A DNA stretch of 64,000 bases from Sphagnum compactum (taxonomy: Eukaryota; Bryophyta; Sphagnopsida; Sphagnales). Numbering within the stretch: position 1 is the stretch's first letter; each line of letters begins with the position of its first letter. The notes under the pieces are model-generated. The model saw only the letters and a program-made list of their open reading frames with translations. It had not been told where the DNA came from and searched no databases. Location of the stretch: the NCBI GenBank assembly GCA_965153455.1, contig OZ234494.1:6448001-6512000 (forward strand), read 5' to 3'. A program made the translations under genes and the position numbers. Below are positions 9,837 to 23,900 of this stretch, piece by piece.

Positions 9837-11707
9837 TCATCCGTCTTGCACTGGAGCAGTGACCTTGTCTTCCCCAGAGTTTGGAAGATGAGTGAGTGGG
9901 GTTGCCGTTTCTGGGACAAAAGGTGCCTGCACATCATAAAGCAGAAACTAATTTCCTTTAATCTCCTTCAAACACACTGCCATGGGAAGATTCAAGGTTT
10001 ACACTGTAGTTCTAACTAGGGTAACGAGATTGAATTATTTGAAGCCAGAAATCCTTCTCTACATCCAAATCTTGCCATGGAAAAACCAGCAAGCATGCTA
10101 TTGGCAATGCAATAACTTACAGGTTGTCATGAATCTAGAGGCCTCACCAAAAAAGTTCATGTAATGATTGAAATAGGGGACAGGTACTAAAAATCAGCAA
10201 CGGGCAAAACCAGCAGCAGCTACCCAGTGAACTAAAGTTCGCAGATATTAGCAGGTTCTGCAGCAAAATTGTGTTTTGATTTTCTTTCACTACCTGGCCA
10301 GTCCCATTTGCATCTTCATCTGAAGATTTAGTGACAGTCGTATGTGTGGCACCATTCTGCATGCTCTCTTGAGGGACTTTAACTTGGTCATCATGGGTGG
10401 TCTCCTTTGCAGGCACAGTTGCAGCCACAGCCTCCTTCACAGCTTCTTCTGCAGCTTCTACTACTTCTCTTTGCTTTGCTGTGGCTTCATCTGTGTCCTG
10501 TATAAACAGTTTTTCTCAAACTGTCATAAAAGCATGTTCATGACTTACTCCCAACCATTGGTTATTGTAGCAGAGCACAGGAAAATTCATGCAGTAATTC
10601 CTTGAAAGAATCTGCAAATCATCTTCTGGAAGAGTTCTCAACTGGTTTCAAAAACCAAGGTATGATTATGCATGGAAATTCTGAACCTAACTGCTGTGTT
10701 CCTCCACTCCCTTTATACCCAGCAATCAGAACCATAGTCAATCACCCATGATGCCCCATTTGAACCAGTGAGTTCTGCCATATTATACTCCAACACACAG
10801 ATGTTGTGCCACATTCTTACACAAAAGGGAAAAACCCTTGTCATTGATCTACGCCGTGAAGAAAGTTTGTGTCTCAAACTATCGCTATACCAAAATCCAG
10901 TAATCTGTCATGTGCAGAAAGTGCCCAAAAGATCGCATGTCACCTGTTCAAAATTTTCTTGAGCTTTTGCTGCCTCGGTTGGAAGCTGCGCAGATTCATG
11001 AACTCCATCTTCTTGCTCGTTACCGACCGAAACCTGTTCAACAGGTTTCACGTCTCCGGTAGGCTGCGCCTCGTTCTGATTCGTGACGGCTTGTTTTTCC
11101 TGGCACACGAGAGAAGGCAAAAATGTGTCGAGTTTGGCACTGCAAATAAGAGAGTTAAATGCAAAGAGTTTTGCAGAATCATGCAAAACAGTTTTGAGCG
11201 TGATGGGATTCATATGATTCACAACACCGAGTGCATGCAGCAAACGCGTTTCCAACTGCGTAAACCGAGGGGGGGAAAATAAAGAAAAAAAGAAAAAGAA
11301 AAACAGGAAGAAATAATTCTAAGAAGGCGCTCCCCTGCAATATGTCCGAGAATATTCCTCTCCACTTATCCGTATTGTCGGCGAATGCAATGCCTGGTAG
11401 AAACACTCTAAACTTCCACAAAAGCTTCCGAGCGCAAGGGACAGACCCGAGATTGCACAGCCGCAAGAATAAACGCGAGGAAAGGAAAAAAAAATATACT
11501 AATAAAAAAGCGTTATAACAAAGACCAGCAGCTTACGACGTGATTTGTCTCCGGTGATGGCTCCACGGTTGCTCCGTCCTGGACATCTTTCTTCTCTTCA
11601 AATTCTTGAGTCACGGGCCTTTTTGCAACAGGAGCAGGCTGCGCTTCACTTTCCGCAGAACGTTTTGTTTGCAGTTGGTTCGCTGCTTGTTGCTCTGGAC
11701 CAGCCAT
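9837..11707 (-). CDS. Acidic disordered protein, four exons, unrecognised
   Basis: Exons, read on the minus strand: 11707-11537, 11099-10944, 10497-10294 and 9926-9837. All introns are phase 0. Donors are GTC/GTAAGC, CAG/GTGACA and CAG/GTAGTG; acceptors are GTGCCAG, TATACAG and GTGCAG. The predicted product is 206 residues. It starts MAGPEQQAANQLQTKRSAES, with an NLS-like KR...VAKRP cluster near residues 15-30, and is rich in Glu, Ala, Gln, Val and Thr throughout. Exon 3 has a possible short helix (QREVVEAAEEAVKEAVAAT). It ends ...KVTAPVQDG. There is no transmembrane segment or known domain. The exon 3-4 junction is the weakest call: exon 3 could instead read through to a stop at 10144. I cannot assign a function. 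Confidence 0.6.
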
Positions 11708-12780
11708 CTTCTCTCCAAAAGCTTCCGAGAGAGAGAGACCCTAACAAAAACGAAAAAAAACGCCGCGTACAACTAATCAGACGTAGAAACAATATCACAC
11801 ATGAACCTCAACAACAAAGCCTCCTGCCGACGGCTCCTCTACAAACTTATCATAAAACAAAACAAAAAACCAAAGTGCGGTAAAACGTACGAGAAAACCT
11901 ACACTGGAGAAAAGCCGAAAGGCACAGTTCCACACCAAACGCAACAACACACACTCTGCAACTGCAAAAACCACAAGAAAAAGAAAACAGAAAAAAAAGA
12001 AACAGGACCAAAAACAAAAACAAAAAAAAACACGACGACGACGACGACGACGACGACTAATAGTTATAAACCCTCAAAACACAAGACCTACACGGGACAC
12101 CGAAAAAAAGAAAAAGAAAGAAAGCACAGTCCAAGAACAGAGATAACAAAACTTCACATAATAATGAAAAGATCAATCACAAAAGAAACTATACTACAAC
12201 TAAGTAAGCAAGCAAACAAACAAAGGCAACGCCACCTTAACGAACACGGTTACATTAACTTAATATTACTCCCTTCGCGACACCATTGGCAACGATATGC
12301 AGAATACTTACGAAATGGGAAGTAATCGCCGCTGAAGCTAACGGGAAGTTGATATGATGATATTGGAAGGAAGGACAAAGAGCCGGTGCAAGAGACAGAG
12401 AGATGCGCAATCCGATAAAGACCAGAAGTAGAAAGGGAGAAAAAATAGCCGCAGTGAACACGAAGGGAAGGGGAACCAAAGCAGCAGCAACGACGAAGAC
12501 GACGACGACGATGATGAAGAAAAAGAAGGCGCAATTTGGTAGCCGCAAAAAAAACAAGTGTCGACGAAAAAGGGCGAAAGTGGAAGCAGAAGAAACGCGC
12601 GCGATGAGCGCCATCACTGCTTGTAATTAATTGGCCAACGGCTATAGCAACAGGCCGGGTGTCGAGATCAGCGCTTGCCATGTGGCGCATTCCCGTGATT
12701 TTCCCTGTTATTCTTTTACTCCCCACCTCTCGCCCGCGATTTCTCCGCACAGTTTTTTGTCGTTCACAAGTTTTATGGAT
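11708..12780. other. 5' UTR/promoter side of the 9.8-11.7 kb gene; purine-rich
   Basis: This stretch lies upstream of the minus-strand start. It contains A-rich DNA, a (gac)n tract at about 12032-12056, and polypurine runs (gacgaagacgacgacgacg near 12494). Long frames on both strands come from triplet repeats and show no domain. No TATA-box was confidently placed. Confidence 0.4.
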
Positions 12781-12792
12781 GAGGACGGGAGT

Positions 12793-13700
12793 GGGGGGGT
12801 TGATGGATGAATGAATGAATGAATGAATGTATGTATGAATGAATGAATGGAGAAATGGATGGATGGATAGATGAAAGAAAGGAACCCATAATTAGATGAA
12901 ACATGGATTAGCATATGTGAATGAAACCAAAAATGATGTGACACAACAACTTGTGGATGAAAAATAGGTCATTTTCATCAGTTCAAACATTGGTGGGATG
13001 AAATTGATCATTATCATTGGCCCCATGATGAAATAGAATCATTTTCTTCGTTGGTTCCCAACATCAATGGATGAAAAGGGACCATTTTTTTCATTGGTTC
13101 TAACTTTATAGATGAAATTGATCTTTTTCATTGATGGCTTAAAACCTGGATGGATGGATGGATGAATGGATGGATATATGGAACCATAACTAGATGAAAC
13201 ATGGATTAGCGAATGAATGAACCCACATGAGAACATGTGGATGAAAATATGTCATTTTCATCAGTTCAAATGAAAATTTTCATTGGCTCAATGAAATAGT
13301 CATTTTCTTTAATGGATGAAAATGGATCTCTTTTTTCATTAGTTCCAACTTTAGTGGATGAAACAGATCTTTTTTCATTTGCTTAAAACATGAATGGATG
13401 AAATTACTCGTTTCCATTGGCTAAAACATAAATGGATGACATAGATCAAAGAACTCATTTTCATTGGCTCCAACATTTAATGGATGAAATTTTTGGATAA
13501 AACGGATCATTTTCGTTGACTGGAACATTACTGGATGAAATTACTCGTTTTAGTTGCCTACAACACTAGTGGATGAAATATAATCATTTCTAATTTGGCT
13601 AATTACTATGGATGAAATAACTCATTTTCATGGACTCCAAACATTAACGGATGAAATTTCTCATTTTCCAACTTGGCTCAAAGATTTATGGATGAAATAA
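12793..13700. repeat. Degenerate minisatellite, about 38-40 bp unit, nested in larger duplications
   Basis: A tgaa/tgga tetranucleotide run (12800-12875) leads into about 17 units of the form gatgaaat-nnn-tcattttcattggct-caaacattaatg. Two larger segments are also duplicated, each containing tagatgaaacatggattagc (about 12893 and 13191) and then tcattttcatcagttcaaa, about 300 bases apart, so the array has higher-order structure. Divergence between units is high, pointing to an old array. Confidence 0.75.
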
Positions 13701-14049
13701 CCCCATTTACAAAAAGAAATCGGTGAAACATAATTGCCGGAGAGAAACATCTGATTTAGTAAATGAATGAAATTTTTGATGAAAACTTATTTCTGGATGA
13801 ATTCATCCTGTAGGTAGCTCGTATAAGTATCGGTACTGGTTAGCTTACACACTGGTGGGTGTGTTTGTGCGAAATGCCGACGTGTTGGGTACTGACTAGT
13901 TTTGGTGTTGATGTACGTCCATGCAAAATGCCACTTGGCTTTGATTTACTGCTGGTCGAAGTTTGTTTCGTTCACACTCTATTCGATAGCGCTTTTGTTT
14001 TAGCGGGATATTTCTCATCCACTAAGTGTGAAACAGGATAATATTGAAC

Positions 14050-14401
14050 CATTCCTTCTTTCCCCCCCCCCCCCCCCTCCCTTTCTGCTCCTTTCCCGTT
14101 TTCCTTCGTTGTTCTTTGCTGTTGCCCGTGCGGGGTCCGATCGCCACAGCGGGAAGCTCGATCGAGAAACCGCTGTAATCATATATTATCATCTGGCTCT
14201 GGCTGGACGCTGTTAAAGCTCTGGAGTTTCTTTGTTTCGACGATTCTTTTTCGCTCTTTCTTTGTGGGGGGAAGAGGTGGAAAGACACAGCGTCAAGTTT
14301 CAACCAGCTCAGGAGCAGCACGGACGGACGGACGCCCCCAGGCAATGGCCAACCTGCAACAGCATCATCTGCCCAAAACCTCCTTATCTTCATGACAAGG
14401 T
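14050..14401 (+). other. Possible non-coding first exon ending in a strong donor
   Basis: A C-homopolymer (about 14063-14076) and pyrimidine-rich DNA precede GC-richer sequence that ends at ACAAG/GTAAGTGG (about 14400), a textbook splice donor. The only ATG near the end (about 14345) opens a 16-codon frame. It could be the 5' UTR exon of a plus-strand transcript, perhaps the CNBD2-like gene 3.6 kb downstream. Confidence 0.25.
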
Positions 14402-14419
14402 AAGTGGAAAGGTTAGGGT

Positions 14420-17400
14420 TTAGGGTTTCAAATTCTGATATTATAAGATGTCACCATGTACTCCTGATCAGGTTGCCTGGTTTCCTGAAGCTAAGGTTTA
14501 AATGGATATGTAAAATTGAGATCTACCCACAGATCCATTTAGCATACCCTAAACCCTAAACCTTAAACCCAATGGGAAAAGAAACAAGAAACCTCTAAGC
14601 AGTCAATCTGTGTGCATCAAGTTGATCCAACATTTTGATATTGTATCCATGGGTTGATTTGTTGGAAAACCAACAATGTTGCTGTTGATGAGTTTGGTGC
14701 CCCTTGGGTTCCTTTTTTTGTAAGTGAGAAGATGTTCAAGCAAGTAGAGATATCTTTAATACAGTGCATCAGAACCAAAACCTCAACTGAAGGGATGAGC
14801 ATTTGTAGTAGACAGGCAGGTGTTTTTTAAGCTTGTGTGATCAACGGTTGCTCTCCTGGTCAAATAGATGAAGGAGGTACTCCTTAGTGCATGAAGATAA
14901 ACCTGCACACACAAACATCCTCAACCAGCAAAGTTGTTCAAGAGTCAGAGGCACTTTTAATAGGAGAAACCATGTTTTTATGAAAGCAATCACCTTGGTC
15001 AACCCTTTCCTATATAAGTAAACTAGATGTTTCTAGATTATATGCTCACATGGAGTTTCAAAGTTGGGGGGTTGGGGGAAACACAAATTGGCAGCCAGTT
15101 AAGATATGCCTACTTCAGAGGTGTAGATGGAAAATGTTCAGATGAATTGCATAGAAAACGTTCACTCTATATCAATGTACATGATCTATGACAGTCCCTG
15201 TTATAAGGAGCTATGGCCAGAGATTTTGATTGTTGATGTCACGCCGAAGTGTTGCCAACACATGGAGAGAAACCCAACATCATAAGAGTGGCTTTGTGCT
15301 CACTGATCTCCTTGCAAATCTCAGGTTACTTTTTGGCCATGTTGGATATTGTCAGCAGTGGCAATGACCATGGTATGTTTTCTGCATCATATCAGTGACT
15401 TTTTTATAGGGGAGGGGAGGTATCAAAGTTGTGAAAATCTCAACAAATTTTAGTCTGACTTGGAACAAAAAAATTCATTTCATGAATTCTTTGGCAAAAC
15501 AATTAGATGCGAGCACCAGCACTTACTTTGTCCCTGTTTTCTCTTGGAATTACAGTAAAATGCAATAGCAAAGTGGTGAGCTCTTTCATTCCTTTAAAAA
15601 CTTGTCAGATTGTGCCAAGTGGGTATCAACGGCAGGTTGTTCAGCATAAGGTTCCTGCTAGGCTGTACACATGGCCTTACAAATTTTGTAAGATCACAAC
15701 CAGAGTGCCATCAAAATTTGAGTAGGAGAATGGCCTATCTTTCAACCTTCCAAAGGTCTCAACCAAGGTGTTGTCAAAAATCTGACAGGTTTTTTTTCAC
15801 AGGGGAAGGAACTATCTTTTGGAATAGTGGACTGAGATTTTTGGTACTTTCCACTTGGCCTATTGGCCTCATGACAGGTACGGAAAATCCTAGAAGATAG
15901 GCCCTTCTCATATGCGATTTTGTCCCTTTGTATTTGGAGTTCCCTTGTCAGGCAGAATATTTGCCAAGCATCTTATGTGGTGGAAGAATCCTTACAATCT
16001 GTAATGTGTGTAATGTTCCTGCTCTGATTTTTATTTTTTCATTGCCAGGTTGGATGAAAATTTGTTCAGATGCCATTTTCATATGCCAGATAATGGCAGC
16101 CCTCTTGGCTCTCCCAAGTTTTTTGATCCCATTGCTCAGGGATACTGCCCCTGCAATGGAACCTCACAACATGGAAGAGCCTCTAGGGCTGCCCTGTTAT
16201 CCTATACTAAAACACCTGTCAGATTTTGCTTAGTAGGCATTTTATACATAACAAGGTCCGTGCTATGATGTTGTACATTGCCTTACAAGACCTCAACAAG
16301 TCTTATAAGGTTGCAACCAGTGTTGGCCAGATATTGATTTTTGATCCAGTGGTTGGCTGGGTGTGGGTCAGGATATTGAAACCCGGCATACCTTGTATGG
16401 AGATTGGATGAGGACTGGTAAAATAATCTATCTCCTTGCTATTAACTTTGCAAATATCTGTCAAGACTTTGTCGGTCTAGTATCACTTTGGAAAAAAGTA
16501 ATAGCAAACCTATATTCGGGTATGAAGAACTTGCATTGCATGAGTGCAAGTAGGTTATTTGTAAACCCTAAGTCCCTTTTGTCACCAGTATACTTGAAAG
16601 CAGAGCCCACAAAATTTTATCTAGACCCCGCTACACATTGACATCATACTAAGTAGTTTCTAGTTTGTGTTTATGTAGAAAAACCAATGCTTTTGCATAA
16701 TGGGTGGGTATTAGGTGGCTTTTCTAATAACTACCCCTTATGCATACTATATATAGGTTGGTATTCCTGAAACAATACCTGGAGGAAAATTGGTAACCGG
16801 GGGGTATTGTTGAGATATTCAAATTGATCCCAGGTGTAAGCCTAATTGTTTTTCAAAAGCTGGGTATTTGATACCCATCTGTGGTGGATTTCTGGCTGAT
16901 ACAAGGCTGGTGGTGTTTCTTCAGGTCCGAGCTACCTGGCTGGTATTGGTCCAAGGTTGGTATTGCCTCAGGTGATACAGTTTGGAACCCAATAACAACA
17001 GGACCAGGTATGAAAGGTTTTTTTTTGAAGTACTCCATACTATGACTATGGCAATATGTGTAGGGTAAAGCATGATGTTGAGAACATGCTGGTCAAGTAG
17101 ACTTTTTTTTTGGGGGGGCAGGTCTTTTATTAAAGCTTTTAAAAAGTACCCAATGTTAGAACCAGGGCTAATATGAAAATTTTGAAAAGTACCCAATACC
17201 GAGACCAGGCTGGTATGTTCAAATGTGGACACCAAACCAACATTGGGTCCCAACTAGTGCTGGGCAGTTACCTGGTTTGGCTCGTTAGAACCACTGGTTC
17301 CAGTTCCAGTTCGAGTTAGTAAAAACAAAACTGGAAACCCAAATTATTTTATTTTTTTTGGGGGAAAAAAAAGTTCTGGGAAAATGGTGTTAACTGGCTG

Positions 17401-18024
17401 GTTTGAAGACCAGATTACCCAGAACTGTAACTGGAATCAGGTCTGATTTCCATAATCGGAACTGATTTTTTTTAAGAACTGGATCAGAACTGGACTCAGG
17501 GCTCCCATTTTTTCTGGACCCAGAACCAGAACTGGAACCATTCTTATTTTTTTTTAAAGAAAAAAAAACACCCCAAGAACCAGAGGTTCTTCATAAAAGT
17601 TGAGAACCGCCCAACAATGCTGGTCCCAACCCTGCAGGGTATCACCAAAACCTGAGAAGTTTTTAAGGAATGGGTTTTCATGAAGAAAGGGGACACGTTT
17701 TCTCACCAAACGAAGTAGCCCTTTAATCTTTCTCACTTTTGCCTTGTGTCTCTTCACCATCCCTTCACTCCCATATACTGACACTCAACTTTCATATTCA
17801 GCTTTGGAAACCTCTGCCATCATCATCATCATCATCATCATCCTTCTCCTCCTCCTTCTCCTCCCTTCCTTTGTTGCCAAGGACATCATCAAAATGAGTG
17901 GAGCATGAGTGGAATCTGATGTTAAATTTTTTTACTAGAATTGTTGTTGGGTCTTTTGTGTAAGGCCCATTTGTAGGAGACTGGACTGGACTGGACAGGA
18001 CAACAAACTGCTATTTTGTGTGAA
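14420..18024. other. Intergenic or long 5' intron, no gene assigned
   Basis: Telo-box sequences lie at about 14417 (gggtttagggttt) and 14548 (ccctaaaccctaaacc). At about 16050-16250 a frame reads LDENLFRCHFHMPDNGSP and onward to SRAALLSYTKTP after a possible acceptor (cattgccag). It looks protein-like, but I cannot place it in a gene. Stretches at 16.8-17.5 kb repeat ggtattg/accagg and ggttccag phrases. A (cat)n run lies at 17817-17842. Confidence 0.35.
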
Positions 18025-20897
18025 ATGGTGATCACAAGTGAAGAAGGTAAGATGATTATATTCTTATGGGTTTTTTTTTGTTGGGAAGTTGCAAATCATC
18101 ACCAGGTTCATGTGATGCCATTTGGTCACAAAATGAAACTCCAAGAAAGATGTTGCTAGAGAACTTGGGGTACAATAATTTTGTATCACTCTCTATATCA
18201 AGTTGTGATTAATCTTTGCAGCAATTTTTTGATTGAATGAATTCATTTAAAATGTGTAGCAAGTATGGGTTTTGGTGCAATGTGGAATTAGTTGTTGACG
18301 AACAAATTTTAGCTCCCTCCATGACTTGTTCCAGTGCAACGAGCCATTTGAACTTCTTGGTCTTTGGAATTCTGAGAACTGGACCTTTGACTATTGATGT
18401 AGGGTGTGTAAAATGTAAAACTCTCTTTCTCCTCTTGCTTTTTTTGGGATGCTTTTGTGGATGTGAGGTTATTTTGTAAATTTGTGATCATATGTCTCTG
18501 GCTTTCAACAGATCATGAACAAGAAGATGAAGCTACAGACAGTGCACCCAATCAATCAAAATTACCAGTTTGGCCCTTGGTAAAAATCTTGAAACCATTG
18601 CCTTCTACTTCTACAATTTTTTTGGTACTCTTCTTCTCTTTATCAAGTCAATTGTACAACAAGATGCAATTATTGGACTAGAGAAACATGTATCTATCCT
18701 ATGTAAGTTATATTGTTATCCTTATATCTTCTCCAGAAGACAAGGTTCTCCTTTGCAAAAAGGCTTACCTCCTGTTCATTGGAGATGTCCAAATGGATTT
18801 TTACATCCTAACCTTTTTTCCTCACACTTTCGCATGTTGATATGGTTTGAAAACAGCTATCACCGGTAATTAAAGGATGGCGAGGCTTAGCTCATTATCG
18901 CACTTGGACCCGTCGTTGCATTCTTCAGAAAGAGTATAATCTCACATTGGTTCACCAATTTGAGCTTCCACTTATTCAAAATGTAAAACTCCAAAAGAAA
19001 AATTTGATATCCCAATTAAGGAGGAGTTTGTGTACTTAAAACTCTAGTTGATAAAAAGTCAAATGAAGTTATATGTGCTCTAATTCTGTTGTGCGAAAGA
19101 ACCAGTTCATGAATGGAATTTTTCTAAGAAACGCCAATATACAATTGACATCGATGTTTTGACACAAAACTTCAATTATTGATCTATGCATGAATCATTG
19201 ATTTTATTGATGAATGTCAGCATTGAAAGTCATGTGCAAAAAGTGTGCTAAACCGTAGGATACACTTCGATATCCAACCATTGAGGTCCAAGTTTCTAAA
19301 GAATACATTGTGTCGTGATGGACCTAATTAGTTTGTGTGGTTGCACCTTGTATGTATAGCTCGGAGAATCGAAATCAAAATGAATTGTATCTCTTGGAAG
19401 AATTGTTGACTGATGTCAAGTTTATATGTGACCTCCCTCTTGCGAAACGATTAGAAGTGAACCCCAAATCATTCATTCCATGTGATCAATATCATGAGTG
19501 TTATTTGCATCCATATTGGCATCCTATCTATGTACCAAATAACATTTTGTAATGTATGATGATGATTAGGTGTCTTTTGTCACAATGACTAGAAATTTTA
19601 CTCATACGATTTATTATTTATGGGTGCAAGCATGATAAAGTAAATAATAATAGTTCACGATCCTTGACAATTTTCCAAAAAGTAAAGAAGCGCTTCTTGA
19701 ATTTTACCTTCAATTGTTGGAATCGCAGGCTTGTAAGCTATTAGGTTATGAGAAGTACGAAGATGGTGAAAAAAGTAAAGTCTTTTTTTCACTCATGTAC
19801 CAAGTGCTTGTGTTTTAACCAAAATATCAACAAAGCTTCCAAGCTAATTCTAAACTCAGACCTTCCCTTCCCATGAATTTGTTCATTTGTTCCCCAAAAA
19901 ACCCAAAAAATAAATAAAATAAAAGAATAATTGTCTTCCTAGAGTAGTTTTCTTTCAGCATTAGTATTCTACATACAAAAGTCACACATGACATTTCCAA
20001 ATGAAAACCCTAAGTTTGTTGGGTTTGTAGTTTACAAGCAAGGGGACAATGGTACTTTGTTCTACATCATATTTACAGGATCAGTCAAGGTATTTCAAAG
20101 TATTATGCTTGTTCTATTTATTTTTTTGAAAAACAAATGTGCAAACCAACACTTTTGAAGTTTTGCACTTGATTTCACAATTTGTGGAAGTTAGCAAGTC
20201 TAGTGAAAATTTCAATGCTTGAGCCAATTCCACATCAATTTGATCATGGGTTTTATAATGTAAAATAAATCAACAACAATGTCGATTGGGAAAATCCCAA
20301 ATGACCATAATCAATTGCTGCTACTAGAAGATCATTGAATTACAATTTTTTGGGATTTTTTTGGATATTTTGGAGTGTGTCATTTTAGCTGAAACTTATA
20401 CAATTGTTTGTCCCTTAATTATGTTTGGAACATGTATTGCAGTCTAGTGTATGGACTCAAGGGGTTCAAGATGATGTGGTTACAATCATTCAAGCAGGCA
20501 AGTGGTTTGGTGATAGAGTGCTAGAAACAGACAACCTTTTAAGGTAAGTTGACATAGAGTTATTAACCCATAACACAATAACAAGCAAATTGGGTGTCGA
20601 AATATGTGATGTTTGAAAACATCCTCTTGAGTCATGATAGCATGCACGCACACACACACACACACAAAAGGCAAAAAATGACCCCAACAAAAAAGAAATC
20701 TTATGCTACATTTTGTCCAACTCAATATTTTTTTTTTGCAAAAATAGTGAAGAGACTTGTCAAGCCATGCAACTTAATCACATTTGGTTTAAATGAAGCT
20801 TGGATTTATGAAAGTAACAAACAAACACCATCACATGTGAGGGATGTTGTAACCATTGTGTATGACCATAACTTGCCTCATTAAAACAACTTCATGG

Positions 20898-20935
<38 letters not shown>

Positions 20936-23900
20936 TTTATTCAGGGAATCGACCACCTTCGCCTGTGATAGGGTAAATTCAACTTCATTCATTTCATTTC
21001 TTTTGAATTAAAATGAGACCATTGAAATCCTTGAAATCCTCATAAGTAAAATTCAATTACACATTGTGAATTTGGTGTCAACTTTTTATGTCTAATTGCT
21101 TCTTTGGGTTCACTTCACTTTGAGCAATTTGAGGGAGTGAAAGTGAAATTATATATTTAAAACTTTAAAACATAACTTTTTTTCTTTAAAAAAAAATTAC
21201 TTAAAAAATAGAATTTCTAATTGATGTTTTGTCATCGGTAACGCATGTTCTCACAATGTTAAGAATTCGAGTTGTGTGTGCAGACTGAGTTGATTACACT
21301 AAGTAAACAAGCTTATGAGAAAATTCTTGACATACAAAAGACACCAAATCTTCAAGAGCGAGTTAACTTTCTCAAGGTCATGATAATCCCTCATCATTTT
21401 AGACATTTTCATTACAAATGTCAGTTTTTTACCATTCTTAAGCTTAGTGTATATGATATTATTCATTTATTTAAAAAGTAAGTTATTTACATTTATATGT
21501 TGATTTTCTTGGGAAAATTTGGGGCAATAGGTTGTTCATTTGACTTCCTATTGTGCAGAGTATTCCAACATTTTATGGGGTGCCAAAACAAAGCTTGAGA
21601 TGTTTGGCAAATGTGCTCTCCAATCACACCTATAGTAAAAATCGAGGTATGTTTTTGAACAAAATACACAAAATGTGAGTAGTTTTTGTTTTGATCAAGC
21701 ATGTCACACAAATTGGAACAAACCCACTAATATTATGGTAGTTATAGTAATTATAATAACAACATATAATTAAATGTCAATCACTTGCATCATTATTAGG
21801 TGAAAATATTAAGATTTAAAATATTTCATTTTGAAAAAGTTATTAAATTTATTCTTGGGTAGAATTGAAGGAGTTCTTATGAAATCCACAATTTTGGTGT
21901 CGAGATTTCATAGAGTTTATTTTGGAAATTTGATGTGAATGTGGGCAGTTATCACTTTTCAAGGAGATGATGCTGTTGAGATGCATTTCATAAAGTCAGG
22001 GGAGTGTAGAGTAAGTTTTTTTAATGTGTTTCAAATCTCTCATGTGAATGTAGCTGGTTGTAGTCTTAAACAAAAATGTGAAGAATAATAATTTGTGGCT
22101 ATAATTGAAGGTTTACCAAAAAAATAAGGTTGTGAAATTATTTCTTAATGTGTTTTTTAAATTTATAAAAGTATTTAAAACTTGATTAGCGTGACACTAA
22201 TTACTTGAAAATTTGAATTCCTTAAAGCTATTTTCCCATGTGGTGTTTTTGTAGGTGATCATGGAGGTCCATAACAATAAGTTGTTTACACCATTACCCA
22301 AGGCTTCATGTTTCATCTCACAATATTGGTACCTTTTTGTTTTGCTCTTTTGATATACGATGGGAATATTATTTAGATAATTATTTCACAATACAAGTTT
22401 TAGATTTAGAATCATCAAATGATGCCCCATCACCACCATACAAGGAATGCAAAAGCATGCAATTATCTAACTTGTCATCTATGTAATTATGAACCGTGTC
22501 AAGTTACAACCCACTTTTAGAATTTGCAAATAATCGTAAAGTAGATGAATAAATGAGATTTTGTTAAGAAGCAAGAAGTTAATGTGCAATTATGATGTCT
22601 AAATACGGTTATATGAACTACAAAATTATGATCCATGTTGTTTATTTGCTTAGTTTTGGTAAAATTGTTGCAAAGTATCATGAGTGACAAATTTTACGGC
22701 ACTAAATTACAATTTCAAGTACATGGATTACAACTTCATATGCATTTTATTACTCATTAAATTGTGCTTATATACAATTCCTAATTTCTTCACCCAAATG
22801 ACAAAGTTCAATGGCTTAAAAGTGAACATGATTGTAAGTGGATCTCTTGCATTGCAGTATAAAAGTATAATCCTTGTGTGTGTGGATATAGGCCCACAAC
22901 ACACCACAAGTGCAAAGAAGAACCTTATAAAAACAATATAGCAGGAAGGCAACACCCATTAAGCAATGTTCGATCTGGGGGTCAACCAAAAAGAATTTCA
23001 AAAAGGTTACCTTCTAAGTTGGCTGCGGCTTTACTACAAAGCCCCGATGCAATTTACAAATTAATCAAACACAAAAGAAAAAAAAAAACGTTGTTGTCTC
23101 CTTCTCATAGCCATCGACCAAGTCGTTCTAGTTTTCACAATTATAGTGGCCATATTATTAAAGAACCATTTAGAAGACAATCTAAACGTGCCACATTTAG
23201 CAATTTGTCACGTCTTTCAACTCGATCAACAACTTATGCTCGTCAATGGACTTCTTCAAGCACCACCCAAATTGGTAGCCCACTTGGAATGAATCAACAA
23301 AATATGGCGATTGATGATCATCATCTTAGAATGGGTAGCAAATCGATGGCTCTCGAAAGTGTAATGGCCAAATGGGGCTCACCTAAAGGATCGATGGAAG
23401 TTAAGGCACGAGCTGACATCCAAGAATTGGGTGGACCAATACCACCGCATCGTGGTGTATCACATTCTAGACGACATTCCAAGAGTTGGCCATTTCTAAA
23501 AGAAATGGATGAGATGGGTGATAGTTGCATAGAAACGAGTCCTAGGTCATCAACAATACAATTGTATGTGAAAGATGGTGATGACACAAAACGACGAAGG
23601 AAACAAAAGTACACACTTCGTTCTTTTTTGAAAGAATTTGAGAAGAAAGAACAAACACAAAAGCAATTGGAATTCTCGGGAAAGGGACATCGTTTGTGGC
23701 AAATGGGTATGATGGGGGAGGGAATTATGCCTGCTACAGTTGTTGGAGAGAAGGATGCATACTACAAACAACAATTTCACAATTGGGCGCAATATGTCAT
23801 CAACCGCGAAAAGAATTTGTTGTCATTCAATGTTATCGCTAATACCACGATGAATGCACCGAGTTTCATTCCCGGCTTAGATTCAGAAGTAGTCATGAAA

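Noticed and set aside
12250-12750. Minus-strand frames of 120-166 codons
   Set aside because: Composition is driven by cgtcgt and ttcttc triplet runs. There is no domain and no splice context.
18737-18870. Possible extra CNBD2-like exon after ctccag (KTRFSFAKRLTSC or other frames)
   Set aside because: No donor follows in a fitting phase, and exons 2 and 3 join cleanly without it.
20746-20884. Possible exon reading EETCQAMQLNHIW or IVKRLVKPCNLITFG
   Set aside because: Either frame would put a stop or phase clash before exon 9. The 28-nt exon at 20945-20972 fits phase and domain.
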